Of a stretch of 64,000 bases of DNA, positions 41,533 to 50,868 are shown in pieces. This DNA is from Thermoguttaceae bacterium (lineage in GTDB: Bacteria; Planctomycetota; Planctomycetia; Pirellulales; Thermoguttaceae): NCBI GenBank assembly GCA_017937485.1, contig JAGBDN010000106.1:24275-88274 (forward strand), given 5' to 3'. A model generated the notes under the pieces. It did no database searches and was not told the origin of the DNA. It worked only from the letters and a program-made list of their open reading frames with translations. The translations under genes and the position numbers were made by a program. Every line of letters starts with the position of its first letter. Position 1 is the first letter of the stretch.

Positions 41533-41832
41533 CGACGTTTATCCCTTGCGTTCCGGCGTTTCAAGCGACGCCGTTTCCCCTTGCGTTTCGCCGCCGCAAC
41601 GACGCGCCGCTCGCTCGTTCGTTTTCGCTTTCTTTCCTTTATTTTACCGTCGAATCGCCGTTTGAAAAGCCGCCGCGTTCGGTTTCTTGCGTCGCCGTCG
41701 AAACCGGCGTCATAACCGGCGTTTTTGATTTAATTGTTATCAAACATTTTTCTTTTAAATCAAACGCGTTCCATTTGTTCAATTTTACCTCTCGATATTT
41801 CGAAAAAAATTTTAAAAAAGGCGCTAACTTGC

Positions 41833-41861
41833 TTGAAAAACGCCTTTGTTTCGTCTATAAT
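41833..41861 (+). promoter_or_regulatory. Promoter of BspA-like gene
   Basis: TTGAAA (41833-41838), a 17-nt spacer and TATAAT (41856-41861). The longer open frame beginning at 41734 would have to be translated through this promoter, supporting the ATG at 41929. Confidence 0.6.
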
Positions 41862-41928
41862 TAAAGGGTCGCAACGTCGCTTTCGACGAATTTTAAATCG
41901 CCCCCTTGTTCCACCTCTTCGCAAGACT

Positions 41929-43575
41929 ATGTCGAAAGATCGCCAATCGTTTATTTACGACGAATCGTCCCTTTGCGAATATAAAATCGCCGACGACGGC
42001 GTCGAACTCCTCCGCGTTCGCGATAAAAACGCGACGTCGCTCGTCGTTCCGAGCGAACTCGGCGGTCGTCCCGTTAAGCGACTCGACAGCTCGGCGTTTT
42101 CCGATTGCGCTAAGCTAACGCAAATAGTTCTTCCGTCGACGCTTACAGAAATAGGCGCGTTCGTGTTCTCCGGTTGTTCAGCCTTGGAGTCGCTCGACCT
42201 TCCCGCGTCGCTCGAAAGTATCGACGCCAAAGCGTTTGACGGTTGCGAAGCGCTAACGACGATTCGCGTCGCCCCGGGAAACGCTCAAATCCGCGTCGTC
42301 GACGGACTTTTACTAACTCGAGGCGGCAAAACGCTTGCGTTCTGTCCGCGAACGAAGACGGGCGTTTGCGTCGTTCCGGAAAGCGTCGAAGAAGTCGGGC
42401 CGCAAGCCTTTAGCGGTTGCGAAGCGCTAACGCAAATCGTTTTACCGCCGAGCGTTACGGCAATCGCCCCCCGCGCGTTCGAAGCCTGTCGTTCGTTGAC
42501 GCAAATCGTTTTTTCACCGAATGTTAAGGAAATCGGCTGGAGCGCGTTCGAAGGCTGTTCGGCGTTAACGCAAATCGAGCTTCCCGACGCGCTTGAAACG
42601 CTCGGCATACACGCTTTCAAGGACTGCGCGGCGTTAACGGAAATCGTTTTATCCCAAGGCGTTAAAGACGTCGGCGGAGCCATTGTAAACTGTTCGTCGC
42701 TAAAATCGTTTCGCGTCGCGCCCGAAAATCGCGAATTTCGCGCCGTCGACGGCGTTTTGCTAAGTCGCAACGGCAAAACGCTTTACTGTTGTCCTTGCGG
42801 AAAAATCGGAACCTACGTCGTTCCGGAAAGCGTCGCGAAGATCGCCGAGAACGCTTTTTATCAATGTTCGAAACTTACGGAAGTCGTTTTACCAAAAGGC
42901 GTTAAAAAAATATCAAACAGCGCTTTCTTCGGATGTATGGCGTTGGCGCGAATCGAGCTTCCGGAAACGCTCGAAACGGTCGGCGAATACGCGTTCTGCA
43001 AATGCGCTTCGCTAACGGAAGTCGTTTTGCCGAAAAGCGTTAAGAAAATAGCGAACGCCGCGTTCTCCGACTGTTCGGCGTTGACGCGCATCGAGTTCCC
43101 GGAAACGCTCAAAACGATCGGCGCCGAAGCGTTCGAAGAATGCGCTTCGCTTTCGGAAGTCGTTTTACCGTCGGGCGTTACGAAGATCGCGCCCTACGCC
43201 TTTTCCGACTGTTCGGCGTTGACGCGCGTCGAGCTTCCGGAAACGCTCGAAACGATCGGGCGCGAAGCGTTTCGCGACTGCTCGTCGCTTACGAAAATCG
43301 TTTTGCCGCCAAGCGTTACCAAGATCGGCGTCGAAGCGTTCGGCTCCTGCGCGGCGCTAACGGACGTCGTTTTGTCGCCCAACGTCGCCAAAATTCCGCA
43401 CTGCGCGTTCGTTAGATGCGCTTCGTTGCGTCGCCTCGTTATCCCGGAAAGCGTCGAAAAGATCGACGAATACGCGTTCGACTCTTGTTCCGCCGACTTA
43501 ACGCTTTGCGGAACAAGCGGTTCCGTCGCGGAAAAATTCGCTCGCAAACGCGGTTTTCGCTTCGAAGCGCGTTGA
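41929..43575 (+). CDS. BspA-like leucine-rich-repeat (LRR_5) protein
   Basis: 548 aa from the ATG at 41929. About 20 repeats of roughly 23 residues, of the form 'F..C..LT.I.LP..v..I...A', starting near residue 55, such as 'CAKLTQIVLPSTLTEIGAF' and 'CASLTEVVLPKSVKKIANAA'. Two repeat arrays are interrupted by short segments near residues 125 and 265 that share 'DG.LLsR.GKTL..CP' sequence. No signal peptide or anchor is visible, although most BspA-like proteins are surface-exposed. Function unknown; adhesion or protein binding is possible. Confidence 0.8.
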   Translation: MSKDRQSFIYDESSLCEYKIADDGVELLRVRDKNATSLVVPSELGGRPVKRLDSSAFSDCAKLTQIVLPSTLTEIGAFVFSGCSALESLDLPASLESIDAKAFDGCEALTTIRVAPGNAQIRVVDGLLLTRGGKTLAFCPRTKTGVCVVPESVEEVGPQAFSGCEALTQIVLPPSVTAIAPRAFEACRSLTQIVFSPNVKEIGWSAFEGCSALTQIELPDALETLGIHAFKDCAALTEIVLSQGVKDVGGAIVNCSSLKSFRVAPENREFRAVDGVLLSRNGKTLYCCPCGKIGTYVVPESVAKIAENAFYQCSKLTEVVLPKGVKKISNSAFFGCMALARIELPETLETVGEYAFCKCASLTEVVLPKSVKKIANAAFSDCSALTRIEFPETLKTIGAEAFEECASLSEVVLPSGVTKIAPYAFSDCSALTRVELPETLETIGREAFRDCSSLTKIVLPPSVTKIGVEAFGSCAALTDVVLSPNVAKIPHCAFVRCASLRRLVIPESVEKIDEYAFDSCSADLTLCGTSGSVAEKFARKRGFRFEAR

Positions 43576-43634
43576 CGCCGCGTCGCTAAAATCGGTTCCT
43601 AAATCGCAATTTTCACTTTTTTTCGCGACGTCCC

Positions 43635-43661
43635 TTGAAAAAAAAAACAATAATGTATAAT
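43635..43661 (+). promoter_or_regulatory. Possible promoter of lipoprotein gene
   Basis: TTGAAA (43635-43640), a short 15-nt A-rich spacer and TATAAT (43656-43661). Confidence 0.4.
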
Positions 43662-43761
43662 ACTCTACGGAGCGCGTTTGGTCGCTTCCGATTTTTACCG
43701 ACGCCGCGAAGTCGTTTCGAATCGACGCGACGTCGCCACCATTTTTAAGGAACTTTAGCTT

Positions 43762-44160
43762 ATGTCCAACTCGTTATTTTCTCGACTTTTCGCGCCGCTC
43801 CTTTGCGTCGGCGTCGGTCTCGGCGGACTCTTCGTCGTCGCCGGTTGCTCGAACGGCGGCAAAACCGCGTTACAAGGCGAAGCGACCTACGGCGGCGAGC
43901 CGATTCCGCTCGGAACGATCACCTTCACGCCGCAGGGGGACGGCTTCCGCGCGATTCAAACGATTACGGACGGCAAGTTCGATATTCCGGCGAAACACGG
44001 CGTCGCGCCCGGCGCATATACCGTTACCGTCGAAGGTTACAACGAAGCGCCCGCCGACGATCCGGATCAAGTCGCCGACAAAATGTTTCCCGACTACTCG
44101 ACGTCGTACACGGTCGAAGCGGGCGTTCCGATCGTTATCGACGTCCCGTTAGCCGAGTAA
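43762..44160 (+). CDS. Lipoprotein with carboxypeptidase-regulatory-like domain
   Basis: 132 aa with AAGGAA before the ATG. Signal peptide ending in the lipobox VVAGC (Cys29). The mature part 'GEATYGGEPIPLGTITFTPQ' to 'VIDVPLAE' is a single beta-sandwich with the 'GKFDIPAKHGVAPGAYTVTV' pattern of the small planctomycete lipoproteins found upstream of DUF1559 genes. That pairing is seen here, with the pseudopilin gene next. Role unknown. Confidence 0.75.
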   Translation: MSNSLFSRLFAPLLCVGVGLGGLFVVAGCSNGGKTALQGEATYGGEPIPLGTITFTPQGDGFRAIQTITDGKFDIPAKHGVAPGAYTVTVEGYNEAPADDPDQVADKMFPDYSTSYTVEAGVPIVIDVPLAE

Positions 44161-44297
44161 CGGCGCGTTTTACCGTTCGTTTCCCACCTTTTTTCGCAAT
44201 TTTCGTTTACACGCGTTAACGCAACGTCGTTTCACCCCGTTTATTTTTGACGACGCGATTATTATTTATCCATCCCTTGTCAACAAGGAGTTTAACG

Positions 44298-45320
44298 ATG
44301 CAACGATTTTCTTCCCGTTCGTCGCGTTTCGACTCAACGCAACCGCTTAACCGTCAAGGCTTTACGCTCGTCGAGCTTTTGGTCGTCATCGCGATTATCG
44401 GCATTCTCATCGGCCTGCTTCTTCCCGCCGTCCAAGCGGCTCGGGAAGCGGCGCGTCGGATGCAATGCACTAACAATATGAAACAACTCGCTTTAGCGGC
44501 GCACAACTACCACGATATCAACAACAACCTCCCGAACGACGGCTACTTCATCGTCGGGAAAACGAACAAGCAGCATTGGCTCGGCGTCCTCGCGAAATCT
44601 TGCCCTTACCTCGAACAAACCGCGGTTTACGAACTCCTCGACTGGAACCGCAACTACAACGACGCGAACACGAACGCGAAAGCGGCCGAACATCGCGTCG
44701 ACGCTTTCCTTTGCCCGTCCTGTTCGACGCTTAACTCGGTTGGCGGCGGCGAAACGACTTGGTTCACGGCGCACTATTACGGCAACGGCGGCGCTATCGG
44801 CGCAAGACCCGATTCCACAACGAATTACGGTCAAATCACGACGCGTTCCACGTCCGGCGAAATCTCCGACAACGGCCTTTTGACGGTCGGCTACCACCGC
44901 AATTTTGCGTTCGCGGCGGACGGAACGTCGAACACGGTTCTCTACTACGAATCGTCTTGGAACGATTACCAAGGTTTTCGCGGTTGGCCGCGCGGCGCTT
45001 ACGTCGTCAACGCCGGTTCCGATTATCAATCGCCGAACAACGGCTACTGGAACACTTGCTCCGTTAAGTCGTTTAAAACGGCGTTTTACATCAACGCCGG
45101 GATTCAAGCGAAGTCGCGCGGCGATTCCTCGACGACGAGCGGAACCGGGCGTTTCAGTCCTTTCCGCGTCATCGGACTTTGGACGAGCCATCACCCGGGC
45201 GGCCTGAACGTCTCGATGGCGGACGGCTCGGTGCGGTTCCTCTCCGAAACGACGGCGGACAACGTTTTGCTCTCGATCGCGTCGGCCAACGGCGGCGAAA
45301 AGTACTCGCTCGGGAACTAA
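44298..45320 (+). CDS. DUF1559 prepilin-like protein
   Basis: 340 aa from the ATG at 44298 (AAGGAG upstream). The N-terminus has 'RQGFTLVELLVVIAIIGILI' followed by 'PAVQAAREAARRMQCTNN', a type IV pilin/pseudopilin signal cut after Gly and the DUF1559 start. The C-terminus has 'SHHPGGLNVSMADGSVRFLS', the H-x9-DG motif that closes the family. These proteins are abundant in planctomycetes, and their exact role is unsettled. Confidence 0.93.
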   Translation: MQRFSSRSSRFDSTQPLNRQGFTLVELLVVIAIIGILIGLLLPAVQAAREAARRMQCTNNMKQLALAAHNYHDINNNLPNDGYFIVGKTNKQHWLGVLAKSCPYLEQTAVYELLDWNRNYNDANTNAKAAEHRVDAFLCPSCSTLNSVGGGETTWFTAHYYGNGGAIGARPDSTTNYGQITTRSTSGEISDNGLLTVGYHRNFAFAADGTSNTVLYYESSWNDYQGFRGWPRGAYVVNAGSDYQSPNNGYWNTCSVKSFKTAFYINAGIQAKSRGDSSTTSGTGRFSPFRVIGLWTSHHPGGLNVSMADGSVRFLSETTADNVLLSIASANGGEKYSLGN

Positions 45321-45382
45321 GCGTTCAACGCAACTCCTTTAACCGCGCCAATTAACACAAACGTTTCGCCGCGACGCTTTTT

Positions 45383-45414
45383 CGCCGACTCGTTCCCGAG
45401 CGTTCGAGTCGGCG
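45383..45414 (+). terminator. Hairpin after DUF1559 gene
   Basis: CGCCGACTCG (45383-45392) and CGAGTCGGCG (45405-45414) form a perfect 10-bp stem with a 12-nt loop; a T run follows after a short gap. Confidence 0.55.
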
Positions 45415-45442
45415 GCGGTTCGACTGTTTTTCAAAAAAACGC

Positions 45443-45471
45443 TTGCGCGGCGCGGTCGCTCCGGGTATAAT
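45443..45471 (+). promoter_or_regulatory. Promoter of FAD-oxidoreductase gene
   Basis: TTGCGC (45443-45448), a 17-nt spacer and TATAAT (45466-45471). Confidence 0.6.
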
Positions 45472-45605
45472 GGACGCGTCGGCGGCGCTCGGATTCGGTT
45501 TTCCTCGCTCCGCTCGTCGCCTTTAATAAATGCAACTTGAATATTTACAACGCGTTGCGACGCTATTGTGTCGCGGCGTTTTTCCCCCTTTTTAGGAGAC
45601 GCTTT

Positions 45606-47735
45606 ATGAAAAAAACGCTCTTCGCGACCGTCGCCGGTTTTTGCGCGACGGCGGCCCTTTTCGCGCTTTCGACGTCGCTAACGTCGGTTCGCGCCGAAGA
45701 ACCGGCTATCGCAAACGAATACGACGTCGTCGTTTACGGCGGAACCAGCGCGGCGATCACGACCGCCGTCCAAACGAAAAAAATGGGTAAAACGGTCGTC
45801 GTCGTTTCGCCCGATAAACACCTCGGCGGCCTCTCGAGCGGCGGGCTCGGCGCCACCGACTCCGGCAACCGCGCGGTTATCGGCGGGCTGTCGCGCGAAT
45901 TCTACCACCGACTTTGGCTCCACTACCAAAACGACGACGCTTGGACGTTCCAAGAAATGCCGCGTCAAAACGGCATCCCGGGCCAAGGCGGACGCGGTAT
46001 CGACAACGAAACGAAAACGATGTGGGTCTTCGAACCGAGCGTCGCCGAGAAGGTGTTCGAAGATTTCGTCGCCGAATATAAGATTCCCGTCTTCAAAAAC
46101 GAACGCCTCGACCGCGAAAAAGGCGTCGGCAAAGAGGGCGCGTCGATTCGTTCGATTACGACGCTTTCCGGCAAAAAGTTCGTCGGCAAAATGTTTATCG
46201 ACGCGACTTACGAAGGCGACCTAATGGCCGCGGCGGGCGTTTCCTTCACGACCGGGCGCGAACCGAACGCCAAGTACGGCGAAACGCTGAACGGGATTCA
46301 AGTCCGCAACGCAATTTATCACCAATTCGAAGGGCCGGTCGACCCTTACGTCGAGCGCGGCAATCCGGAGAGCGGCCTCCTTCCGTTCGTCAACGCCAAA
46401 ATCAACGGCGCCGACGGCGAGGGCGACGACCGCATTCAAGCCTACAACCTCCGCATGTGCCTCACCAACGACAAGCGGAATATGGCGCCGTTTGAAAAAC
46501 CTGAAAATTACGACGAAAAACAATACGAAATCCTTTTCCGCTCCATCGAAGCCGGTCAGACGATCTTCACGACCTTCTCGCCGATGCCGAATTTCAAGAC
46601 GGACTCGAACAACAACAAAGCCGTTTCGACCGACTACATCGGCGGCAATTACGGTTATCCGAACGGGACTTACGAAGAGCGCGAAGCGATTTACCAAGCG
46701 CACCTTAACTGGCAAAAGGGCCTGATGTGGACGCTGCAAAACCACCCGCGCGTCCCGGAAAAAATCCGCGCCGAGTTCCAAAAATGGGGCCTCGCGAAAG
46801 ACGAATTTGTCGACAACGGCAACTGGTCGCATCAGATGTACATTCGCGAAGCGCGCCGCTTGGTCGGCGACTTCGTCGTTTCGGAGCGCCACCTCCGCTA
46901 CCTCGACGACACGCCGCGCTCGGTCGGGATGGGCTCCTACAATATGGACTCGCACCACATTCAACGCTACGTCGACGTTACCGCCGACGGCAAGCCGACC
47001 GTCCGCAACGAAGGCGACGTGCAAGTCAACCCGGGCGGCCCGTATCCGATCGATTACGGCGGGCTTCTCCCGAAAAAAGCGGAGTGCGACAACCTTCTCG
47101 TTCCGGTTTGCGTCAGCTGCACGCACATCGCGTTCGGTTCGATCCGAATGGAGCCGGTCTTTATGATTCTCGGCCAAAGCGCCGCGACCGCCGCCTGTCT
47201 CTCGCTCGACGCGAAGGTCGCTCCGCAAGATTTGCCGTATGAAACGTTGAAGGCGCGCCTCCTCGAAGACGGTCAAGTCCTCGAATACGGCGACCGTCCG
47301 AAACCGATTCGTGCGAGCGATCTTCCGGCGACGACGCTCGACTCGAACAAAGCGACCGTCGACGGCGTTTGGGTTCGTGGGCATGTAACGCGTCCGTTCG
47401 TCGACGACGGCTACCTGCACGACGACAATAAAGACAAAGACGGCAAGTCGGTTCGTTTCGATTTTAACCTGCTGAATCCCGGCGTTTACGACTGCCGCGT
47501 TTCTTATTCGACGCACTCGAACCGCGCGACGAACGTCCCGGTGGTCGCGAAATCGGCGCTCGAAACGGTCGAAACGACGGTCGATCAAAAGGCGAAACCG
47601 GCGATCGACGGTCTTTTCGTTTCGATCGGCAAAATCAAAGTCGGCGACGACAAAAAAGCGTCGATCGAAATTTTCGCGAAAGGAACGAACGGACACGTCA
47701 TCGTCGACGCGGCGCAAATGATTCCGGTAAAATAA
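45606..47735 (+). CDS. Secreted FAD-dependent oxidoreductase with golvesin-like tail
   Basis: 709 aa from the ATG at 45606 (AGGAG upstream). Signal peptide to about residue 30. The FAD_oxidored (PF12831-type) domain starts 'EYDVVVYGGTSAAITTAVQ' with 'HLGGLSSGGLGATDSGN' and ends with the second FAD-contact region 'EPVFMILGQSAATAACLSL'. The last 120 residues ('VDGVWVRGHVTR', 'PGVYDCRVSYSTHSNRATNV') are a golvesin/xanthan-lyase-type beta domain, often sugar-binding. Planctomycetes carry many such proteins; the substrate is unknown. Confidence 0.8.
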   Translation: MKKTLFATVAGFCATAALFALSTSLTSVRAEEPAIANEYDVVVYGGTSAAITTAVQTKKMGKTVVVVSPDKHLGGLSSGGLGATDSGNRAVIGGLSREFYHRLWLHYQNDDAWTFQEMPRQNGIPGQGGRGIDNETKTMWVFEPSVAEKVFEDFVAEYKIPVFKNERLDREKGVGKEGASIRSITTLSGKKFVGKMFIDATYEGDLMAAAGVSFTTGREPNAKYGETLNGIQVRNAIYHQFEGPVDPYVERGNPESGLLPFVNAKINGADGEGDDRIQAYNLRMCLTNDKRNMAPFEKPENYDEKQYEILFRSIEAGQTIFTTFSPMPNFKTDSNNNKAVSTDYIGGNYGYPNGTYEEREAIYQAHLNWQKGLMWTLQNHPRVPEKIRAEFQKWGLAKDEFVDNGNWSHQMYIREARRLVGDFVVSERHLRYLDDTPRSVGMGSYNMDSHHIQRYVDVTADGKPTVRNEGDVQVNPGGPYPIDYGGLLPKKAECDNLLVPVCVSCTHIAFGSIRMEPVFMILGQSAATAACLSLDAKVAPQDLPYETLKARLLEDGQVLEYGDRPKPIRASDLPATTLDSNKATVDGVWVRGHVTRPFVDDGYLHDDNKDKDGKSVRFDFNLLNPGVYDCRVSYSTHSNRATNVPVVAKSALETVETTVDQKAKPAIDGLFVSIGKIKVGDDKKASIEIFAKGTNGHVIVDAAQMIPVK

Positions 47736-47808
47736 GTTAACGCCGCTTGCGATTATCTTGAATCGACGCCGTTTAACTTAATTCGGTTTCCCCCTAAACA
47801 ACGACGCG

Positions 47809-47840
47809 ACGTCGACGGAGTTTGCTCCGTCGACGTTTTT
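47809..47840 (+). terminator. Rho-independent terminator of FAD-oxidoreductase gene
   Basis: ACGTCGACGGAG and CTCCGTCGACGT form a 12-bp stem with loop TTTG, followed by TTTTA. Confidence 0.85.
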
Positions 47841-47976
47841 ATGTTCTTCTTCGCCGCGTCCGCCGTTTTTTCCGTTTTCCTTCTTTTTCTCTTCTCGATT
47901 AAAATGCGTTTTCTCTTCCCTCGTCCTACCAAGTCTTCCTCAATTGAAAAAATTTGCTAAATTTTGCGATTTATTC

Positions 47977-48005
47977 TTGACATATGTTCTTTTCGAAGCT
48001 ATAAT
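47977..48005 (+). promoter_or_regulatory. Consensus sigma70 promoter of sulfur-transfer fusion gene
   Basis: TTGACA (47977-47982), exactly 17 nt, TATAAT (48000-48005). Both boxes match the consensus perfectly, the strongest promoter in the window, and it overlaps two copies of an operator palindrome. Confidence 0.85.
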
Positions 48006-48018
48006 GAACATATGTTCA
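47979..48018. promoter_or_regulatory. Twin ACATATGT-core palindromes, ArsR-type operator
   Basis: TGAACATATGTTCA (48005-48018) is a perfect 14-bp palindrome just downstream of the -10 box. A second copy, GACATATGTTC (47979-47989), overlaps the -35 box, centred 28 bp upstream. The sequence is of the type bound by ArsR/SmtB repressors. No ArsR gene is in the window. Confidence 0.6.
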
Positions 48019-48177
48019 AAAAGAAACCGCGAAAAATTCGGTTCGGTCGCCGTCGACCGATTTTTTTAAGCGTTTTAAGACTTCCTTTTTGGTTGACTTT
48101 TCACCCGTCGTTTCGCCTAACGTTTTGAAACGAACCCCCAAGTTAGCGTTATCTTATAAATTAAAGGAGCCTTCGCA

Positions 48178-50817
48178 ATGAAAACGATCGTTATCGGAGC
48201 CGTCGCCGGGGGCGCGACCGCCGCGACTCGACTTCGCCGCCTCGACGAAAACGCCGACATAATTCTTTTGGAACGCGGCGATTACGTCTCGTTCGCCAAC
48301 TGCGGTTTGCCCTACCGACTCGGAGGCGTCGCCAACCGCGACGCGCTTCTCGTCGCGACTCCGGAACTGTTGCGCCGTCGTTTCCGCGTCGACGTTCGAA
48401 CCGGTTCGGAAGCGATTTCCATCGACCGCGCCGCGAAAACGGTTCGCGTCCGCCGTCGCGACGGTTCGGAATACGCCGAAAGTTACGACGCTCTAATTTT
48501 AGCGACCGGCGCTTCACCGACGTCGCCTAACGTCCCGGGCGCCGACGACCCGCGCGTTTCGCCTCTTTGGACGGTTCCCGATTCGGATGAAATCGCTCGC
48601 CGCCTCGACGCCGGCGCTCGCCGCGCGCTCGTCGTCGGTTCCGGCTTCGTCGCGTTAGAGTCGGCGGAAAATCTTCGTTTAAAGGGTTTAGAAGTCGTTT
48701 TAGCGGTTCGCGGCGACCAACTTTTAAAGACAATCGACCGCGAAGCGAGCCGTTTGCTCGAAAACGAATTAACGACGCTCGGCGTTCGCGTCGAATTCGG
48801 CGCTTCGGTCGCGGCGTTCGAACCGACGCCGGACGGGGACGGAATTTCGGCCCTCTTAACCGACGGTCGCCGCCTCGACGCGGATTTCGTCTTGACGGGA
48901 ATCGGCGTTCGACCAAATTCGCAACTCGCGCAATCTTGCGGTTTGCAAACCAACGACGCCGGTTATATCGTCGTCGACGAACAAATGCGAACGTCGGACG
49001 AGTCGATTTTCGCGGTCGGCGACGTCGTTCAAGTCGTCGATTTAACGACCGGTCGTCCGACGGCGGTCGCGTTGGCGGGCCCGGCGCAAAAACAGGGACG
49101 CGTCGCGGCGGACGCGATCGTTTCCCGCGCCCGACAATTAGAAAGCGCGAACATATTAGATAGCGCAAACAATCGCTCAAATCCGCTTGATTTAGCCGAC
49201 GTTAACAAGTTAGCCGACTATTCTCCCGTCGCCGCCTCCGAATCGCGGTACGTCGGAACGCTCGGCGCGTCGATTTTAAAAGTCGGTTCGCTCGCCGTCG
49301 GAAGCGTCGGCTGGACGGAAAAACGTTTGAAAGCGGCGGCGCTTCCGTTCCGCAAAATTTACCTAAACCCTTCGTCGAACGCGGGTTTCTATCCGGGCGG
49401 AACGCCGATTTTCGTCAAACTCCTTTTCGCGCCGAACGACGGCAAAATCCTCGGCGCGCAGTTTGTCGGGCGGCAAGGCGTCGACAAACGAACGGACGTC
49501 GTCGCGGCGGCGGCCCGATTCGGCGGAACGGTTCGCGACCTTGCGACGCTCGAACTCGCTTACGCGCCGCCCTTTAACGCGGCGAAAGACCCGGTCAACG
49601 AAGCCGGTATGATCGCGTCCAACGTTTTAATCGGCCTAACCCGTCCCGTTTATCCGGACGAACTTCCGGAAAACGCGCTCCTCCTCGACGTTCGAACGCC
49701 GGAAGAATTCGAGTTGGCGACGATTCCCGGCGCCGTCAACGTTCCGCTCGACGAGTTGCGCGACCGCCTCGGCGAACTCGACCGCTCGCGCCCGATCGTC
49801 GCGTTTTGTCAAGTCGGGAAAAGGGGTTACGTCGCCGAACGCATTTTGCGTCAACGCGGTTTCGACGTTTTCAACCTCTCCGGCGGCTTCTCGACTTGGC
49901 GACTGTTCAATCCGCCGACGCCCGGCCCGGCGGTTCCCGCCTCGACTCCGAGCGTCCCGCAAACGCCAAGCGCGCCGACGACGCCGAACGCTCCAACCGA
50001 TTCCGTCGCAACGACTTCGAACGCCGACGCGGAACCGCTCGAACTCGACGTCCGAGCGCTCGCCTGCCCGGGCCCTATCGTCCGTTTGCGCCGAACGTTC
50101 GACGCGGCGTCGCCGGGAACGGTCGTTCGTCTCCGAGCGGCGGCGACGTTTGAAATCGATCTGCGGAGTTGGGCGCGTTCGACCGGCGTTCGAATCGAAC
50201 GGTTCGAAACGCAAAACGGCGAACTAACGGCGACGCTCCGCAAACCCGGCGGTTCCGAGACTTCCGTCGCGCCGCAAGCGCTCGCGCCGTCGAACGACGC
50301 GGATTTTGCCGAACAAGCGAAAAACTTTGCCGCGCAAACGCAAAACGCGAAATCGGCGGCGATCGTCCTGTTCAGCGCCGATCTCGACAAAGCCCTCGCG
50401 GCGTTAATTATCGCTTGCGGCGCCGCGGCGTCCGGCGTTCAAACGAGCGTTTTTTTCACCTTCTGGGGACTGAGCGTTTTGCGAAAAAATCCGGCGCCTC
50501 GCGTTAAGAAAACGTTATTTGACAAGGCTTTCGGATTCCTCCTTCCCCGAGGCGCGGAACGTCTCAAACTGTCGAAAATGAACTTCGGCGGCGCCGGTAA
50601 GGCGGCGATGAAATACGCGATGAGCAAGCAAAACGTTCCGACGCTTCCGGAGTTGTTGACGCAAGCCAAGGAACTCGGCGTTCGCTTCGTCGCCTGCGAA
50701 ATGGCGGCGAACGTAATGGGTTTCGCGCCGGAAGAACTGATCGAAGTCGACGAAATCGCCGGCGTCGGTCGTTTTATCGACTTAGCCAAAGACGCCGGGC
50801 CGACGCTCTTCATTTAA
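48178..50817 (+). CDS. CoA-disulfide reductase / rhodanese / TusA / DsrE2 fusion
   Basis: 879 aa, AAAGGAG before the ATG. Residues 1-455: FAD/NAD(P)-dependent pyridine-nucleotide disulfide reductase of the CoA-disulfide/persulfide-reductase type with redox Cys42 (SFANCGLPYR). Residues about 500-580: rhodanese domain with active Cys544 (AFCQVGKRGY). About 620-690: TusA-like domain with CPGP motif (Cys630). About 720-879: DsrE/DsrF-like (DrsE_2). All four handle persulfide sulfur, so this is a self-contained sulfur relay, probably cytoplasmic. It is controlled by a strong promoter with a likely ArsR-family operator. Confidence 0.9.
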   Translation: MKTIVIGAVAGGATAATRLRRLDENADIILLERGDYVSFANCGLPYRLGGVANRDALLVATPELLRRRFRVDVRTGSEAISIDRAAKTVRVRRRDGSEYAESYDALILATGASPTSPNVPGADDPRVSPLWTVPDSDEIARRLDAGARRALVVGSGFVALESAENLRLKGLEVVLAVRGDQLLKTIDREASRLLENELTTLGVRVEFGASVAAFEPTPDGDGISALLTDGRRLDADFVLTGIGVRPNSQLAQSCGLQTNDAGYIVVDEQMRTSDESIFAVGDVVQVVDLTTGRPTAVALAGPAQKQGRVAADAIVSRARQLESANILDSANNRSNPLDLADVNKLADYSPVAASESRYVGTLGASILKVGSLAVGSVGWTEKRLKAAALPFRKIYLNPSSNAGFYPGGTPIFVKLLFAPNDGKILGAQFVGRQGVDKRTDVVAAAARFGGTVRDLATLELAYAPPFNAAKDPVNEAGMIASNVLIGLTRPVYPDELPENALLLDVRTPEEFELATIPGAVNVPLDELRDRLGELDRSRPIVAFCQVGKRGYVAERILRQRGFDVFNLSGGFSTWRLFNPPTPGPAVPASTPSVPQTPSAPTTPNAPTDSVATTSNADAEPLELDVRALACPGPIVRLRRTFDAASPGTVVRLRAAATFEIDLRSWARSTGVRIERFETQNGELTATLRKPGGSETSVAPQALAPSNDADFAEQAKNFAAQTQNAKSAAIVLFSADLDKALAALIIACGAAASGVQTSVFFTFWGLSVLRKNPAPRVKKTLFDKAFGFLLPRGAERLKLSKMNFGGAGKAAMKYAMSKQNVPTLPELLTQAKELGVRFVACEMAANVMGFAPEELIEVDEIAGVGRFIDLAKDAGPTLFI

Positions 50818-50868
50818 ACGCAATCAACTTAAACAACGAATAATCAACGCTTAGACAAGGAGAAGAAA

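Larger units (their letters stand above)
47736..48177. other. 442-nt gap: terminator, then promoter/operator
   Basis: Contains the terminator at 47809-47840 and the promoter-operator at 47977-48018. No coding sequence; the rest is AT-rich. Confidence 0.6.

Noticed and set aside
48178..50817. Simple NADH oxidase
   Set aside because: The C-terminal rhodanese, TusA and DsrE2 domains and the single redox Cys place it in the CoA-disulfide/persulfide reductase group.
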